From JAAYJK01 sp964501655 (lineage in GTDB: Bacteria; Bacillota; Syntrophomonadia; Syntrophomonadales; Syntrophomonadaceae), in the NCBI GenBank assembly GCA_964501655.1, contig CAZCTN010000008.1, positions 48,462 to 112,461 on the forward strand: a stretch of 64,000 bases of DNA. Reading direction: 5' to 3'. The translations under genes were made by a program, and so were the position numbers. This document shows positions 50,346-60,311 of the stretch, in pieces. Position 1 is the stretch's first letter; each line of letters begins with the position of its first letter. The notes under the pieces were generated by a model. It ran no database searches and was not told the DNA's origin. It saw nothing but the letters and a program-made list of their open reading frames with translations.

Positions 50346-53219
50346 GTGAAAGATTATATCATTGTCAAGGGTGCCCGGGAACATAATCTGAAAAACATTG
50401 ACGTAAACATCCCCCGCGATCAGCTGGTGGTATTTACCGGGGTGTCCGGTTCGGGAAAATCCAGCCTGGCTTTTGATACCATATATAGTGAAGGACAGCG
50501 GCGCTATGTGGAATCACTTTCTACCTATGCCCGGCAGTTTCTGGGTCAAATGGACAAACCGGACGTAGACTCTATCGAAGGGCTGTCTCCCTCCATATCC
50601 ATAGACCAGAAATCGACTTCCAATAATCCCCGTTCAACTGTAGGAACGGTAACGGAGATCTACGATTACTTGCGGTTGTTGTTTGCCCGGGTGGGAAAGC
50701 CCCACTGTCCAAACTGCCGTCTGCCCATTGAGAGGCAGACCATAGACCAGGCGGTTGACAACCTGCTGCAGCTTAAGCAGGGGAGCAAAATCAAACTGCT
50801 GGCTCCGGTGATCAAGGGGCAGAAGGGGGAGCATCGCAAGGTATTGCAAAACTTATTCCGGGAAGGTTTTATCCGGTTGCTGGTGGATGGTTATGAATAT
50901 ACCGCGGATGAAGAGATAAACCTGGAGAAGAATAAACGGCACCACATCAGCGCGGTTATTGACCGCCTGGTAATAAAAGACGGCATCCGCAGCCGGTTGG
51001 CAGAGTCGCTGGAACTGGCTTTCGAAATCGGTGAGGGTACTGCAGCTGTACAGGTTATACATGATGACGGGAGCGAGGAGGAAAAGGTCTACAGCCAGTT
51101 ATTTGCCTGTACCAGCTGTGGTTTTAGCCTGCCTGAACTAAGCCCCCGTATGTTTTCCTTCAACACCCCTTATGGAGCCTGTCCCGAATGCGGCGGATTG
51201 GGAGAAAAGCGGGAAATAGATCCTGACCTGGTATTGAATCGAGACAAGAGCCTGCAGGATGGAGCTATAGTGCCCTGGTCCAACAACCTTTACACCTATT
51301 ACAATCAAATCCTGATTGCCATGGCTGAGCGGGCTGGAATCCCCATGGATGTTCCCTTGAAGGACTTGAGCAAGAAGCAGATAAATACCATACTGTATGG
51401 CAATGGTGAAGAACGGTTTAAGATCAACTATATTAATTCATACGGGGAGCAGCACAGCTTTCGCTCCAGCTACGAAGGGGTTATGAATAACCTTAAACGC
51501 AGGTACCAGGAGACCAAATCAGATGCCTCCCGGGAAGAGATAGAGAAATATATGACTTCCAGTCTATGTCCGGAGTGCCAGGGCCAAAGACTGAAGAAGG
51601 AGATGCTGTGGGTACTGGTGGGAGGGCAATCCATCTACCAGGTGACTTCCATGTCGGTCAAGCAAGGGGCGAAATTCTTTGAACAGCTGCAGCTGAATCA
51701 GAAAGATGCTCTGATTGCTCGTTTGGTTATTAAAGAGATTAATTCCCGGCTAAATTTCCTGGTTGATGTGGGTCTGGATTATCTGACCCTGGATCGCTCC
51801 GCCGGCAGTCTTTCCGGAGGAGAAGCCCAGCGCATACGCCTGGCCACCCAGGTGGGCTCCAGCCTGGTGGGGGTGCTCTATGTTCTGGACGAACCCAGTA
51901 TTGGACTGCATTCCCGGGATAACCATCGCCTGCTGGCTACCTTGAAACGATTGCGAGACCTGGGCAATACCGTTATAGTGGTGGAGCATGACGAAGATAC
52001 CATATGGAATGCCGACTATATTGTAGATATTGGCCCCCTGGCCGGTATTCACGGGGGAGAGGTGGTGGCCCAGGGGAAGGTGGAGGATATCCTGCCGGTA
52101 GAACAATCCCTGACTGCCCAGTATTTATCCGGCCGAAAGGAGATAAAAAGGCCTGAACACAGGAGGACCGGCAGCGGCAGGTCCATGTGCATATTAGGGG
52201 CGGAAGAGCATAATTTGAAGAACATAGATGTGGAGATACCGCTGGGGCAGCTGGTAGTGATAACCGGCGTATCCGGTTCGGGGAAGAGCACCCTGGTGCA
52301 GGATATACTCAATCCGGCTTTGATGAAAAGGTTTTCCCGCCAGGTCCGGGCTTCCCTGCGTTACCATCCCGGTAAGCATCGGGCTATAGAGGGTATTGAG
52401 GCCATCGACCGGGTGATAAACATTGACCAATCACCTATCGGACGCACGCCCCGTTCCAACCCGGCAACTTATACCGGGGCTTTTGACGGGATCCGGGAGT
52501 TGTTCTCCCAGGTTGCCGAATCCCGAGTAAGGGGATATAAACCCGGTCGCTTCAGTTTCAATGTTCGGGGAGGACGATGTGAATCCTGCTCAGGGGATGG
52601 AATTATAAAAATCGAGATGCATTTTCTGCCTGATGTTTATGTCCCCTGTGAAGTCTGTAAAGGAAAACGATACAACCGGGAAACCCTGGAGATAAAATAT
52701 AAGGGCAAGACTATAGCGGATGTACTGGATATGACGGTAGATGAAGCCGTGGACTGCTTTGAAAATATCGGCAAGGTTTACCGCAAGCTCAAAGTATTGC
52801 AGGATGTCGGCCTGGGTTATATCCGTCTGGGACAACCTGCTCCTAGTCTGTCCGGGGGAGAAGCCCAGCGGGTCAAGCTAGCGACCGAGCTCTCCAAACG
52901 ACCTACCGGCAAGACCCTTTATATACTGGACGAACCCACCACCGGGCTCCATAAAGAGGACGTAAGACACCTGTTGGAGGTGCTGAACCGGCTGGTAGAT
53001 CATGGGGATACGGTGCTGGTCATAGAACATAATCTGGATGTGATCAAATCAGCCGACCATATCATCGACCTGGGACCCGAAGGCGGTGAAGAGGGAGGAC
53101 AGGTAGTGGCGACAGGAACTCCCGAACAGATAGCTGCAGTGGATCACTCGTACACTGGACAGTATCTGCGCCAGGCATTGGATTCGAGCCGGGCAAACCC
53201 CCATCCGGCGGTCCGTTGA
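50346..53219 (+). CDS. uvrA: Excinuclease ABC subunit A
   Basis: A 957-aa damage-sensing ABC ATPase with two nucleotide-binding units: Walker A GVSGSGKSSLAF and GVSGSGKSTLVQ, signatures LSGGEAQRIRLATQ and LSGGEAQRVKLATE. Zinc modules include CTSCGF..CPECGG and CESCSGDG..CEVCKG. Start is GTG 50346 with GGAGAG upstream. Full length, operon with uvrB and probably uvrC. Confidence 0.98.
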   Translation: MKDYIIVKGAREHNLKNIDVNIPRDQLVVFTGVSGSGKSSLAFDTIYSEGQRRYVESLSTYARQFLGQMDKPDVDSIEGLSPSISIDQKSTSNNPRSTVGTVTEIYDYLRLLFARVGKPHCPNCRLPIERQTIDQAVDNLLQLKQGSKIKLLAPVIKGQKGEHRKVLQNLFREGFIRLLVDGYEYTADEEINLEKNKRHHISAVIDRLVIKDGIRSRLAESLELAFEIGEGTAAVQVIHDDGSEEEKVYSQLFACTSCGFSLPELSPRMFSFNTPYGACPECGGLGEKREIDPDLVLNRDKSLQDGAIVPWSNNLYTYYNQILIAMAERAGIPMDVPLKDLSKKQINTILYGNGEERFKINYINSYGEQHSFRSSYEGVMNNLKRRYQETKSDASREEIEKYMTSSLCPECQGQRLKKEMLWVLVGGQSIYQVTSMSVKQGAKFFEQLQLNQKDALIARLVIKEINSRLNFLVDVGLDYLTLDRSAGSLSGGEAQRIRLATQVGSSLVGVLYVLDEPSIGLHSRDNHRLLATLKRLRDLGNTVIVVEHDEDTIWNADYIVDIGPLAGIHGGEVVAQGKVEDILPVEQSLTAQYLSGRKEIKRPEHRRTGSGRSMCILGAEEHNLKNIDVEIPLGQLVVITGVSGSGKSTLVQDILNPALMKRFSRQVRASLRYHPGKHRAIEGIEAIDRVINIDQSPIGRTPRSNPATYTGAFDGIRELFSQVAESRVRGYKPGRFSFNVRGGRCESCSGDGIIKIEMHFLPDVYVPCEVCKGKRYNRETLEIKYKGKTIADVLDMTVDEAVDCFENIGKVYRKLKVLQDVGLGYIRLGQPAPSLSGGEAQRVKLATELSKRPTGKTLYILDEPTTGLHKEDVRHLLEVLNRLVDHGDTVLVIEHNLDVIKSADHIIDLGPEGGEEGGQVVATGTPEQIAAVDHSYTGQYLRQALDSSRANPHPAVR

Positions 53220-53323
53220 TTCTGCGGTGATGCCCCTAAACTGAAACGGCCCGGAGCCAGCTGGGTAAGTTAACCCAATGGACCCGGTTTCCCCGATTCC
53301 GTTAATCATAAGGATGGATATTA

Positions 53324-55135
53324 GTGAAAGAACGCTTAAAACACCTACCCCAACAACCGGGAGTATATATCTTCAAGGATGTGGACGGACGCGTACTGTA
53401 CGTAGGTAAAGCCATAGCGCTGCGCAACCGGCTGCGCTCGTATTTTCACAATCCGGAACGCCTGCATCCTAAAGTGAGGGCGATGATGAACCGGGTGGCG
53501 GATTTTGATTATATTATCACCAGCTCCGAGGTTGAAGCCTTGATACTGGAGAATAACCTGATAAAAGGATACCGGCCCCGGTATAATATTGACCTCAGAG
53601 ACGATAAAACTTACCCTTACCTTAAGATTACCCTGGGTGAACAATTTCCCCGCATTTGTATAACCCGGGAAAAAAAAGACGGCTCATCCCGGTACTTTGG
53701 GCCTTACACCGATGTTGCTGCTTTGCGGGAGACCCTCAAGATGCTCACCTCAGTGTTTCCCCTGAGAACATGCCGGGTGTTCCGGCAACGCTCCCGACCT
53801 TGCTTAAACCATGATATCAAAAAGTGCCTGGCTCCCTGCAGCGGTAAGGTGTCGGGGGAAGAATATCGGGCCCTGGCAGATGGAGTGATCAGGTTCCTGG
53901 AGGGAGATATCAAGCCTCTGATCAAGCAAATGGAAGCCGAAATGAAAGAGGCGGCGGCGGAACTGGAATTCGAAAAAGCTGCCCGGCTGCGGGACGGGAT
54001 AACAGGTATGATGAAAATCCATGAAAAACAACAGATCAACCTGGAGAAAGCCTATGATTTGGACATGGCGGCAGTGGTGCAGGAAGACAAGTTCGCCCTG
54101 GTATTATTGTTTAAGATCAGGGCGGGAAGAATAGTAGACCGCTATGCCTCCTGGATTAATCCGGCCATGGATGAAAACAGCGGAGAGCTGATTCAGTATT
54201 TTTTGCAGCATTATTATCATGAAAAACAGGATATCCCGGCGGAGATATACCTAAATGTATTGCCGGCCAACCCGGAACTCCTTGAACAGTGGCTGAGAAC
54301 CCGGACCCGTCGCATGGTCAGGCTGTCCATACCCCGGCGAGGAGAGAAAAAAAGGATGCTCCTGCTCCTGGAGGAAAATGCCCGTATTCTTTACGGGGAA
54401 AGGATGGCCCGGGAGCAGGCCGGAAGTGAAGGATTGATAGCTCTGAGCCGCGCTTTGCAGCTGGAGGAACTCCCCCGGCGCATGGAATGTTATGATATAT
54501 CCCATCTGGCCGGGGAAGAAACTACCGCTTCCATGGTGGTTTTCACCGATGGGGTGCCGGATAAGAAGGCTTATCGCCGTTTTAAGATCAAGCAGGATCA
54601 GAATGACGACTTTGCTTCCCTGGCTGAAGTCCTGCAGAGGCGCTTCCTGGAAGCCCGGAAAGGAAATACAGCTTTCCAGCCCGGGCCGGACCTGATCCTG
54701 ATCGATGGAGGTTTGGGGCAGGTGAATGCGGTGGCTCGCGTCCTGCAAGAGCTGCAGGCAGATATACCACTTTTCGGCCTGGCTAAAAAACAGGAAGAGA
54801 TATACCGTCCGGGAGATCCCGTTTCATTGCGGCTGCCCCCTACTGACCAGGGTCTTAAGCTGCTGCAGCGTTTACGGGACGAAGCCCACCGCTTTGCGAT
54901 CGAATATAACCGCAGCCGTCGGCAAAAAAAACTTAGGATATCGGCTCTGGATAACATCCCGGGGGTTGGACCCCGGCGCAAGCAAGCCCTCTTAAGCCAT
55001 TTTGGTTCCGCCCGGCGAGTAAAGGAAGCCAATCTGGAAGACCTGCAGCAAGTCCCGGGTATCAGTTCTGCTGTGGCCCGGAATATTTACCAGCACCTGC
55101 GGGAGAATAAAACTATACCCGAAACGGGAGAATGA
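53324..55135 (+). CDS. uvrC: Excinuclease ABC subunit C
   Basis: A 603-aa dual-incision nuclease. The GIY-YIG domain is at the N-terminus (PGVYIFKDVDGRVLYVGKA). The UVR motif near 205-240 (FEKAARLRDGI) pairs with UvrB. The RNase H-like nuclease core carries ECYDISHLAGEETTASMVVF and LILIDGGLGQVNA. The tandem helix-hairpin-helix lies at the C-terminus (IPGVGPRRKQALLSHFGS). Start is GTG 53324 with AAGGATGG upstream. Confidence 0.98.
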   Translation: MKERLKHLPQQPGVYIFKDVDGRVLYVGKAIALRNRLRSYFHNPERLHPKVRAMMNRVADFDYIITSSEVEALILENNLIKGYRPRYNIDLRDDKTYPYLKITLGEQFPRICITREKKDGSSRYFGPYTDVAALRETLKMLTSVFPLRTCRVFRQRSRPCLNHDIKKCLAPCSGKVSGEEYRALADGVIRFLEGDIKPLIKQMEAEMKEAAAELEFEKAARLRDGITGMMKIHEKQQINLEKAYDLDMAAVVQEDKFALVLLFKIRAGRIVDRYASWINPAMDENSGELIQYFLQHYYHEKQDIPAEIYLNVLPANPELLEQWLRTRTRRMVRLSIPRRGEKKRMLLLLEENARILYGERMAREQAGSEGLIALSRALQLEELPRRMECYDISHLAGEETTASMVVFTDGVPDKKAYRRFKIKQDQNDDFASLAEVLQRRFLEARKGNTAFQPGPDLILIDGGLGQVNAVARVLQELQADIPLFGLAKKQEEIYRPGDPVSLRLPPTDQGLKLLQRLRDEAHRFAIEYNRSRRQKKLRISALDNIPGVGPRRKQALLSHFGSARRVKEANLEDLQQVPGISSAVARNIYQHLRENKTIPETGE

Positions 55136-55233
55136 AAAATAGTAGAAATATCCAGAATTTATTATAAAAAACTAGAAAAATAGAGTATTATTAATTATAT
55201 ATACTAGTCTGACAGAGGAAGGGAGGAAATAAT

Positions 55234-55593
55234 ATGGTACAGGGCTGGACCTTGAGGTGGCTGTTAAATATACTGGCGATAATTATAACGGCGGCCATTA
55301 TCCCGGCTTTTAATCTTACCATATGGGCTGCTGTTGTAGGATCAGTATTTCTGGGCGTGATCAACGCCATTATTCGTCCCCTGTTAATTTTGCTAACTTT
55401 GCCGTTAAACCTGCTTACCCTGGGATTATTCACCCTGGTCATCAACGGGTTTATGTTATGGGTGACCTCACTGACTATCCAGGGTTTTGACATCGACAGT
55501 TTTGGCTGGGCGATGGTGTGTTCCATTGTTATTAGTATGGTGAGTTTCATCATCAGTTTATTTGTGGATGACAAGGAATTTAAGTTTAAATAA
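55234..55593 (+). CDS. YvlD-like four-helix membrane protein (phage holin family 4-like)
   Basis: A 119-aa protein with four closely spaced membrane helices (WLLNILAIIITAAIIPAF, AAVVGSVFLGVINAIIRPLL, LLTLGLFTLVINGFMLWV, MVCSIVISMVSFIISLFV). The NAIIRPLL motif is characteristic of the family related to B. subtilis YvlD. Despite the holin label there is no sign of prophage here. Related proteins act in envelope stress responses in Bacillus, where yvlD also lies near uvrA. ATG 55234 with GGGAGG upstream. Confidence 0.88.
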   Translation: MVQGWTLRWLLNILAIIITAAIIPAFNLTIWAAVVGSVFLGVINAIIRPLLILLTLPLNLLTLGLFTLVINGFMLWVTSLTIQGFDIDSFGWAMVCSIVISMVSFIISLFVDDKEFKFK

Positions 55594-55632
55594 CTGGTGA
55601 TAGCTTTGAAATATATTATATTGTTCCTGAAT

Positions 55633-55659
55633 ATAAACCGGGCCGCAAGTCCGGTTTAT
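55633..55659 (+). terminator. Hairpin after the YvlD-like gene, possible terminator
   Basis: Stem ATAAACCGG / CCGGTTTAT with a 9-nt loop. A T-run is lacking after the stem. Confidence 0.5.
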
Positions 55660-55688
55660 CCTATCTATACCAATAGGGGGTGGTTATG

Positions 55689-56492
55689 GTGATTAAAATG
55701 GTAGCTATTGACCTGGACGATACATTGCTGGATGCCGGTTTAAGCATATCCGGGCCGTGCCGGAATAACATTAAAGCCGCCCGTCAGCAAGGTGTGATAG
55801 TAACCCTGGCTACCGGCAGGATGTATAGTTCGGCTCTGCCCTATGCCTTGCAGCTGGAAGTTGACGTTCCTCTTATAACCTACCAGGGAGCCCTGGTCAA
55901 GAGTTCCCGCAGCGCTCGGGTACACTATTACCAGCCTCTGGATCAGGACATGGCAGTAGCCGCCCTGCAGTATTTTAAAGGGGCTGGAGTACACTGCCAT
56001 GCCTATTTTGATGATCGATTGTGTCTGGAAGCTCTAAGCGAAGAGGGTGTTGACTATGCCCGGCTGGCCGGGGTCGAGCCCCTTCTTTATGATGACTTGA
56101 TTCAAGCCTGCCGGCAGGGAAAGGAAACCCTGAAGATAATGGCGGTAAGCAAGGACGGGGAGTTGCTGCAGCACTTGGAAAGAGATCTGAAGCAGAGCTT
56201 TGGCGGCTCCCTTTATGTTACCCGATCCAAACCCTGTTACTTGGAAGTGATGAATCCCCAGGCCAACAAGGCTCTGGCCCTGAAGCTTCTGGCGGAATAT
56301 TACGGTATCCGGCAGGAAGAGGTTATGGCAGTGGGCGACAGTTACAACGATATGGAAATGATCAAATGGGCCGGGTTGGGGATAGCCATGAGCAATGCCC
56401 CGGAAGAGGTTAAATCCCTGGCCGATTACGTTACCGCCTCCAACCAAGAGGATGGAGTGGCGAAAGCCCTGCAGCGCTGGGTATTGGGATAG
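55689..56492 (+). CDS. Cof-type HAD-IIB family phosphatase (first of tandem pair)
   Basis: A 267-aa haloacid dehalogenase-type phosphatase acting on small phosphorylated metabolites. Motif I is MVAIDLDDTLLD, with the nucleophile and acid aspartates. Motif IV is VMAVGDSYNDMEMI. Motif III is the lysine near PQANKALALKLL. The start is ambiguous: GTG 55680, ATG 55686 and GTG 55689 are in frame after TAGGGGG. I chose 55689 because it matches the start of the downstream paralogue. Substrate unknown. Confidence 0.88.
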   Translation: MIKMVAIDLDDTLLDAGLSISGPCRNNIKAARQQGVIVTLATGRMYSSALPYALQLEVDVPLITYQGALVKSSRSARVHYYQPLDQDMAVAALQYFKGAGVHCHAYFDDRLCLEALSEEGVDYARLAGVEPLLYDDLIQACRQGKETLKIMAVSKDGELLQHLERDLKQSFGGSLYVTRSKPCYLEVMNPQANKALALKLLAEYYGIRQEEVMAVGDSYNDMEMIKWAGLGIAMSNAPEEVKSLADYVTASNQEDGVAKALQRWVLG

Positions 56493-56505
56493 GAGCAGAT
56501 TTATA

Positions 56506-57306
56506 GTGAGTATTAAACTGGCGGCTATCGACCTGGATGATACCCTGCTGAATAACCGACATATGATATCCCCGGCCTGCGTGGATGCCATCCGGCGGGT
56601 CAAGGAGCAGGGAGTATATGTAGTTCTGGCCACCGGCAGAATGTACCGGGCAGCACTGCCTTTTGCTCAGCAGTTGGAACTGGAAATGCCCCTGATAGCC
56701 TATCAGGGAGCCCTGGTGAAAAACTCCGGTTCAGGTGAGGTCTTATATGAGCGCACCCTGGATGCCCAATTATCTCTGCATTTAATTGATTTTCTGGAAT
56801 TCCAGCGCATAGACTATCATATTTATTGTAATGATCAGGTATACGCCCGGAAGATGCTGCCACTGCTGGAAAAACATGCCCGGGTTACCGGGATTAACCC
56901 GGTGATAAACGGAGACATGGCGGGAGTGATAATGAAAACACCTCCGCTGGAGATAATGGCAGTGTTCCAGGATTACACCCGGAGGAAAGATGTGGAATTG
57001 ATGTTAAGGGACCGATACCATGGGCGGCTGCACCTGAGCAGGTTCAAATACAACACCCTGGAAATAATGGATAGATTGGCTACCAAGGCTCAGGCTCTGG
57101 CAACCGTGGCTGCCCGCCTGGGTGTTCAGCAGCACGAAGTTATGGCCATCGGAGACAGCCATAACGATGTACCTATGATTGAATGGGCAGGCATTGGAGT
57201 TGCGGTGGGAAATGCCCATCCGCGGGTAAAAGCCGCCGCTGACTTTATTACCGGTTCCAACGAAGAAGAAGGAGTAATTGCGGCCCTGGAGAAATTCATC
57301 GGTTGA
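56506..57306 (+). CDS. Cof-type HAD-IIB family phosphatase (second of tandem pair)
   Basis: A 266-aa paralogue of the preceding gene, similar along its whole length (LAAIDLDDTLLNN, VVLATGRMYRAALPFAQQLE, PLIAYQGALVKN, VMAIGDSHNDVPMI). Start is GTG 56506 with AGGAGCA upstream, 13 nt after the previous stop. The pair clearly arose by duplication. Divergence in the cap domain (residues 85-180) suggests different substrates. A sugar isomerase gene follows. Confidence 0.9.
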   Translation: MSIKLAAIDLDDTLLNNRHMISPACVDAIRRVKEQGVYVVLATGRMYRAALPFAQQLELEMPLIAYQGALVKNSGSGEVLYERTLDAQLSLHLIDFLEFQRIDYHIYCNDQVYARKMLPLLEKHARVTGINPVINGDMAGVIMKTPPLEIMAVFQDYTRRKDVELMLRDRYHGRLHLSRFKYNTLEIMDRLATKAQALATVAARLGVQQHEVMAIGDSHNDVPMIEWAGIGVAVGNAHPRVKAAADFITGSNEEEGVIAALEKFIG

Positions 57307-57427
57307 AGGTTCCTGAATCAGGTATTATTAACCTGGAGCTCGGGCAAAAATAAATCAACCGGGTATGGACCCGGGACTTAGCAGACAGAGAAGACTTAAT
57401 ATACATATATGGTAGGAGGGACGTAAA

Positions 57428-58462
57428 ATGCCAAGTGATATGAGTGTAGAGAAAATGATGGGATACCTCTATGAACTGCCGGATCAGTTTCAGAACAGCC
57501 TGGCTTTGAAGTATGATTTTATAGACCGTTATGATAAAGCCTATCGTAACATAATAGTGACTGGATTGGGCGGGTCGGCTATCGGAGGAGACATCCTCAG
57601 GAATTATGCCCATAAAAAAGCCAGCCTGCCGGTAGTAGTGAATCGGGATTATCATTTGCCGGCTTTTGCCGGAAGGGATACTCTGGTATTTGCAATCAGT
57701 TACTCGGGGAATACTGAGGAAACCCTGGAAGCCTACGCCCAGGCTCTGGATCGCGGAGCGGACATGGTGGTATTGAGCAGCGGCGGGAAATTGTCGGAAT
57801 ATGCCCGCCGGGATAATTTAGGCCTGATTCAGATTCCTTCCGGATTTGTGCCCCGGGCCGCTACCGGCTGGCTGTTTGCCCCAGTCGCCCTGCTGCTGGG
57901 CAAAATGGGCATACTGCCCGGAGTAGAGCAGGAGATAAAGGAAACCGCTGCAGTTCTGGAACAGCTGCGTGAATCACTGAATCCTACCGTCGACATACCC
58001 CTAAACCAGGCCCGGATGATCGCGGGAAAAACCCGGGACAGCATTCCAGTAATATGGGGTACCACCGGCGTTTCAGAAGTAGCTGCCCAACGCTGGAAAG
58101 CCCAAATCAACGAAAACGCTAAAAGTCCGGCTTACTATAATATTTTTCCCGAACTCAACCACAACGAAATAGTCGGATTCGAAGTTCCGGAGCCTATGCT
58201 GCAGCATCTGGTCCATATCATTTTAAGGGACAAGGATGATTATGGAAGAATACAAAGGCGCATCGATATCAGCAAGGGCATTATCAAGGAACGGATAAAA
58301 AACATCTTCGAAGTATACAGCTGCGGTGAATCATATCTGGCCCGGGTATTTTCCCTGATCTATACCGGAGACTATGCCAGTGTTTATTTGGCCCTGGAAT
58401 ACGGTATCAATCCCACCCCGGTGAAAATGATAGATTATCTTAAAGAACAGCTGGCTAAATAA
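57428..58462 (+). CDS. Bifunctional phosphoglucose/phosphomannose isomerase
   Basis: A 344-aa member of the PGI/PMI family interconverting fructose-6-phosphate with glucose- or mannose-6-phosphate. It has SIS-domain features (ITGLGGSAIGGDILRNY-like segment near residue 40, AISYSGNTEETLEAY) and the family signature ELNHNEIVGFE. Length is typical. ATG 57428 with TAGGAGGG upstream. It supplies hexose phosphates alongside the phosphohexomutase at 15428. Confidence 0.9.
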   Translation: MPSDMSVEKMMGYLYELPDQFQNSLALKYDFIDRYDKAYRNIIVTGLGGSAIGGDILRNYAHKKASLPVVVNRDYHLPAFAGRDTLVFAISYSGNTEETLEAYAQALDRGADMVVLSSGGKLSEYARRDNLGLIQIPSGFVPRAATGWLFAPVALLLGKMGILPGVEQEIKETAAVLEQLRESLNPTVDIPLNQARMIAGKTRDSIPVIWGTTGVSEVAAQRWKAQINENAKSPAYYNIFPELNHNEIVGFEVPEPMLQHLVHIILRDKDDYGRIQRRIDISKGIIKERIKNIFEVYSCGESYLARVFSLIYTGDYASVYLALEYGINPTPVKMIDYLKEQLAK

Positions 58463-58671
58463 AGCCGGAGGGTCATTAAATGAAACGTCAGGGCTGAGCA
58501 GGTTTCCATCCTGGTCAGCTTGTGTGCATAAAAGCAAGACGGTCACGGTTCTGGCATTCAGCACAGCAGGATTATGCCGGGCGGCTTTTGTTGGTCAATT
58601 GGCGGGGAAGAGTTTAAGGGAGGTAGTAGAAAGGGGAGAGACGGGGCAATTTAATAAAAAAGGTGGTATCT

Positions 58672-59460
58672 ATGAACTTCTATGGCGATTATCATACTCA
58701 CAGCCGATATAGTGACGGAAGGCAGACGGTGCTGGAGATTGTTCAAAGGGCGGCAGAAATGGGGCTTTATGAGGTAGCTATAACTGACCATGGGCCGCTG
58801 GCGGCGGTCATTGGGGTACAGAATCAGCAAAGCTATTTCGGAATAGGGGATGAGATCCGGGAAATACAGGCCCAGCGAAATGATATCGAAGTATTGCTGG
58901 GAGCCGAGGCCAATATCAGAGATTTGGATGGAACCCTGGACATTAACCGGGAGATCATAGATCAGCTGGACCTGCTGATCGTCGGGTTGCATCCCTATAC
59001 CCTGCCTACCTCGGTGCAGGAGGGCTGGAATATCATGGGGCGTAATTCCATGCGCCGCCTGGGCTGCAGATTTAAACAAAAGGCTGTGGAGTCAAATACC
59101 CGGGCCATAATCGCTGCTTTGGATCGCTATCCGGAAATAGATATACTCGCTCATCCCGGTCTGTTTTTTAGGATACAGGTGGAGGAAGTAGCCCGGGCAT
59201 GTAAAAAAAACCGGGTATTATTTGAAATAAATTGTGGTCATAAATATCCGCCCATATCTGATATAATTGAAGCTAACCGGGTTGGTGCAAACTTCATCAT
59301 AAATAGTGATGCACATTTTACAGCGTCAGTGGGAAATCTGGATTACGGAAGCCGAATAGCGGACAAACTTGGAATTGACAGAGAGAGAATAGCCAACCAC
59401 CGGTCCGGGGGGGGATATAAAGAGTGGTCGAAAAAAAAGAATTATTACGCATACTCATAA
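58672..59460 (+). CDS. PHP domain phosphoesterase
   Basis: A 262-aa metal-dependent phosphoesterase of the PHP superfamily. Metal ligands are seen in DYHTHSRYSDG, ITDHGP, LLGAEANIRD, LAHPG and INSDAHF. The ATG at 58672 with AAAGGTGG just upstream is preferred to the GTG at 58663, which lies in that ribosome site. Its end overlaps rapZ by 37 nt, so the two are co-transcribed and probably coupled. Substrate unknown (histidinol-phosphate phosphatase-like enzymes belong to the same superfamily). Confidence 0.88.
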   Translation: MNFYGDYHTHSRYSDGRQTVLEIVQRAAEMGLYEVAITDHGPLAAVIGVQNQQSYFGIGDEIREIQAQRNDIEVLLGAEANIRDLDGTLDINREIIDQLDLLIVGLHPYTLPTSVQEGWNIMGRNSMRRLGCRFKQKAVESNTRAIIAALDRYPEIDILAHPGLFFRIQVEEVARACKKNRVLFEINCGHKYPPISDIIEANRVGANFIINSDAHFTASVGNLDYGSRIADKLGIDRERIANHRSGGGYKEWSKKKNYYAYS

Positions 59461-60311
59461 TCACAGGATTATCAGGAGCAGGAAAAACCCAGACCGTCAA
59501 TTGCCTGGAAGACATTGGCTATTACTGCGTTGATAATCTCCCGCCGGCACTTTTAACTAAATTCGTAGAGTTAGGTCTGCAATCAGAAGGTAAAATAGAT
59601 AAAGTTGCACTGGTAATGGATGCCCGCGGCGGAGACTTTTTTCATGATTTATCCCGCGCCCTGGAAGAATTGCAGCATGAGCATATACAGTACGAGATAT
59701 TGTTCCTGGAAGCTTCGGACGAGGTGCTGGTAAGGCGTTTCAAGGAATCCCGCCGCAAACACCCCCTGTCCGGCCGGTGGAGGCTATTGGAAGCTATACA
59801 AATCGAGAAAACCATGCTGGAGGAACTGCGGGGTCAGGCTAACATAGTTATGGACACCTCAGGTACTTCTTCCCGTGAACTAAGAGAAAAGCTGATCAAT
59901 CTATACGGCGAACACTCCATTAACGGGTTTTCTGTAAATGTGGTTTCATTTGGCTATAAGATGGGGATACCCCTGGATTCGGATCTGGTGATGGACGTAA
60001 GATTTTTACCCAACCCCTTTTATGATCCCATAATGAAAAACATGACTGGCATGGACCAGGAAGTGAAGGACTATGTTATGGATTCCAGCGTCACCCAGGC
60101 CTTCACTCGCCGCTTCATGGGTCTGTTAAAGTACCTGATCCCGCTATATATAAAAGAGGGTAAAACCAACCTGGCTCTTTCAGTTGGATGCACCGGCGGG
60201 CAGCATCGCTCGGTAGTACTGGCTGAGTATATGGCCGAACAATTGACGGAAATGGGATACAGTGTATTGATCAACCATAGAGATTATGCCAGGTCTAAAA
60301 TGGAGGAGTAA
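59424..60311 (+). CDS. rapZ: RNase adapter / nucleotide-binding protein RapZ
   Basis: A 295-aa protein (YvcJ in Bacillus). The N-terminal P-loop is IITGLSGAGKTQTVNCLEDI. The C-terminal sugar-phosphate-sensing domain has SFGYKMGIP and GCTGGQHRSVVLAEYM. In E. coli RapZ directs RNase E to GlmZ RNA; the Firmicute role is less clear and affects competence in Bacillus. Start is GTG 59424 with GGGGGGGGA at 59407-59415, within the PHP gene. yvcK begins directly after its stop. Confidence 0.95.
   Translation: MVEKKELLRILIITGLSGAGKTQTVNCLEDIGYYCVDNLPPALLTKFVELGLQSEGKIDKVALVMDARGGDFFHDLSRALEELQHEHIQYEILFLEASDEVLVRRFKESRRKHPLSGRWRLLEAIQIEKTMLEELRGQANIVMDTSGTSSRELREKLINLYGEHSINGFSVNVVSFGYKMGIPLDSDLVMDVRFLPNPFYDPIMKNMTGMDQEVKDYVMDSSVTQAFTRRFMGLLKYLIPLYIKEGKTNLALSVGCTGGQHRSVVLAEYMAEQLTEMGYSVLINHRDYARSKMEE

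Noticed and set aside
58524..58712. Short frame with KTVTV...AGLCRAAFVGQLAGK, faintly like an HPr phosphocarrier
   Set aside because: The active-site histidine is absent, spacing around it is wrong, and nothing after it resembles HPr. It also overlaps the PHP gene start. Chance resemblance is more likely than a relic.
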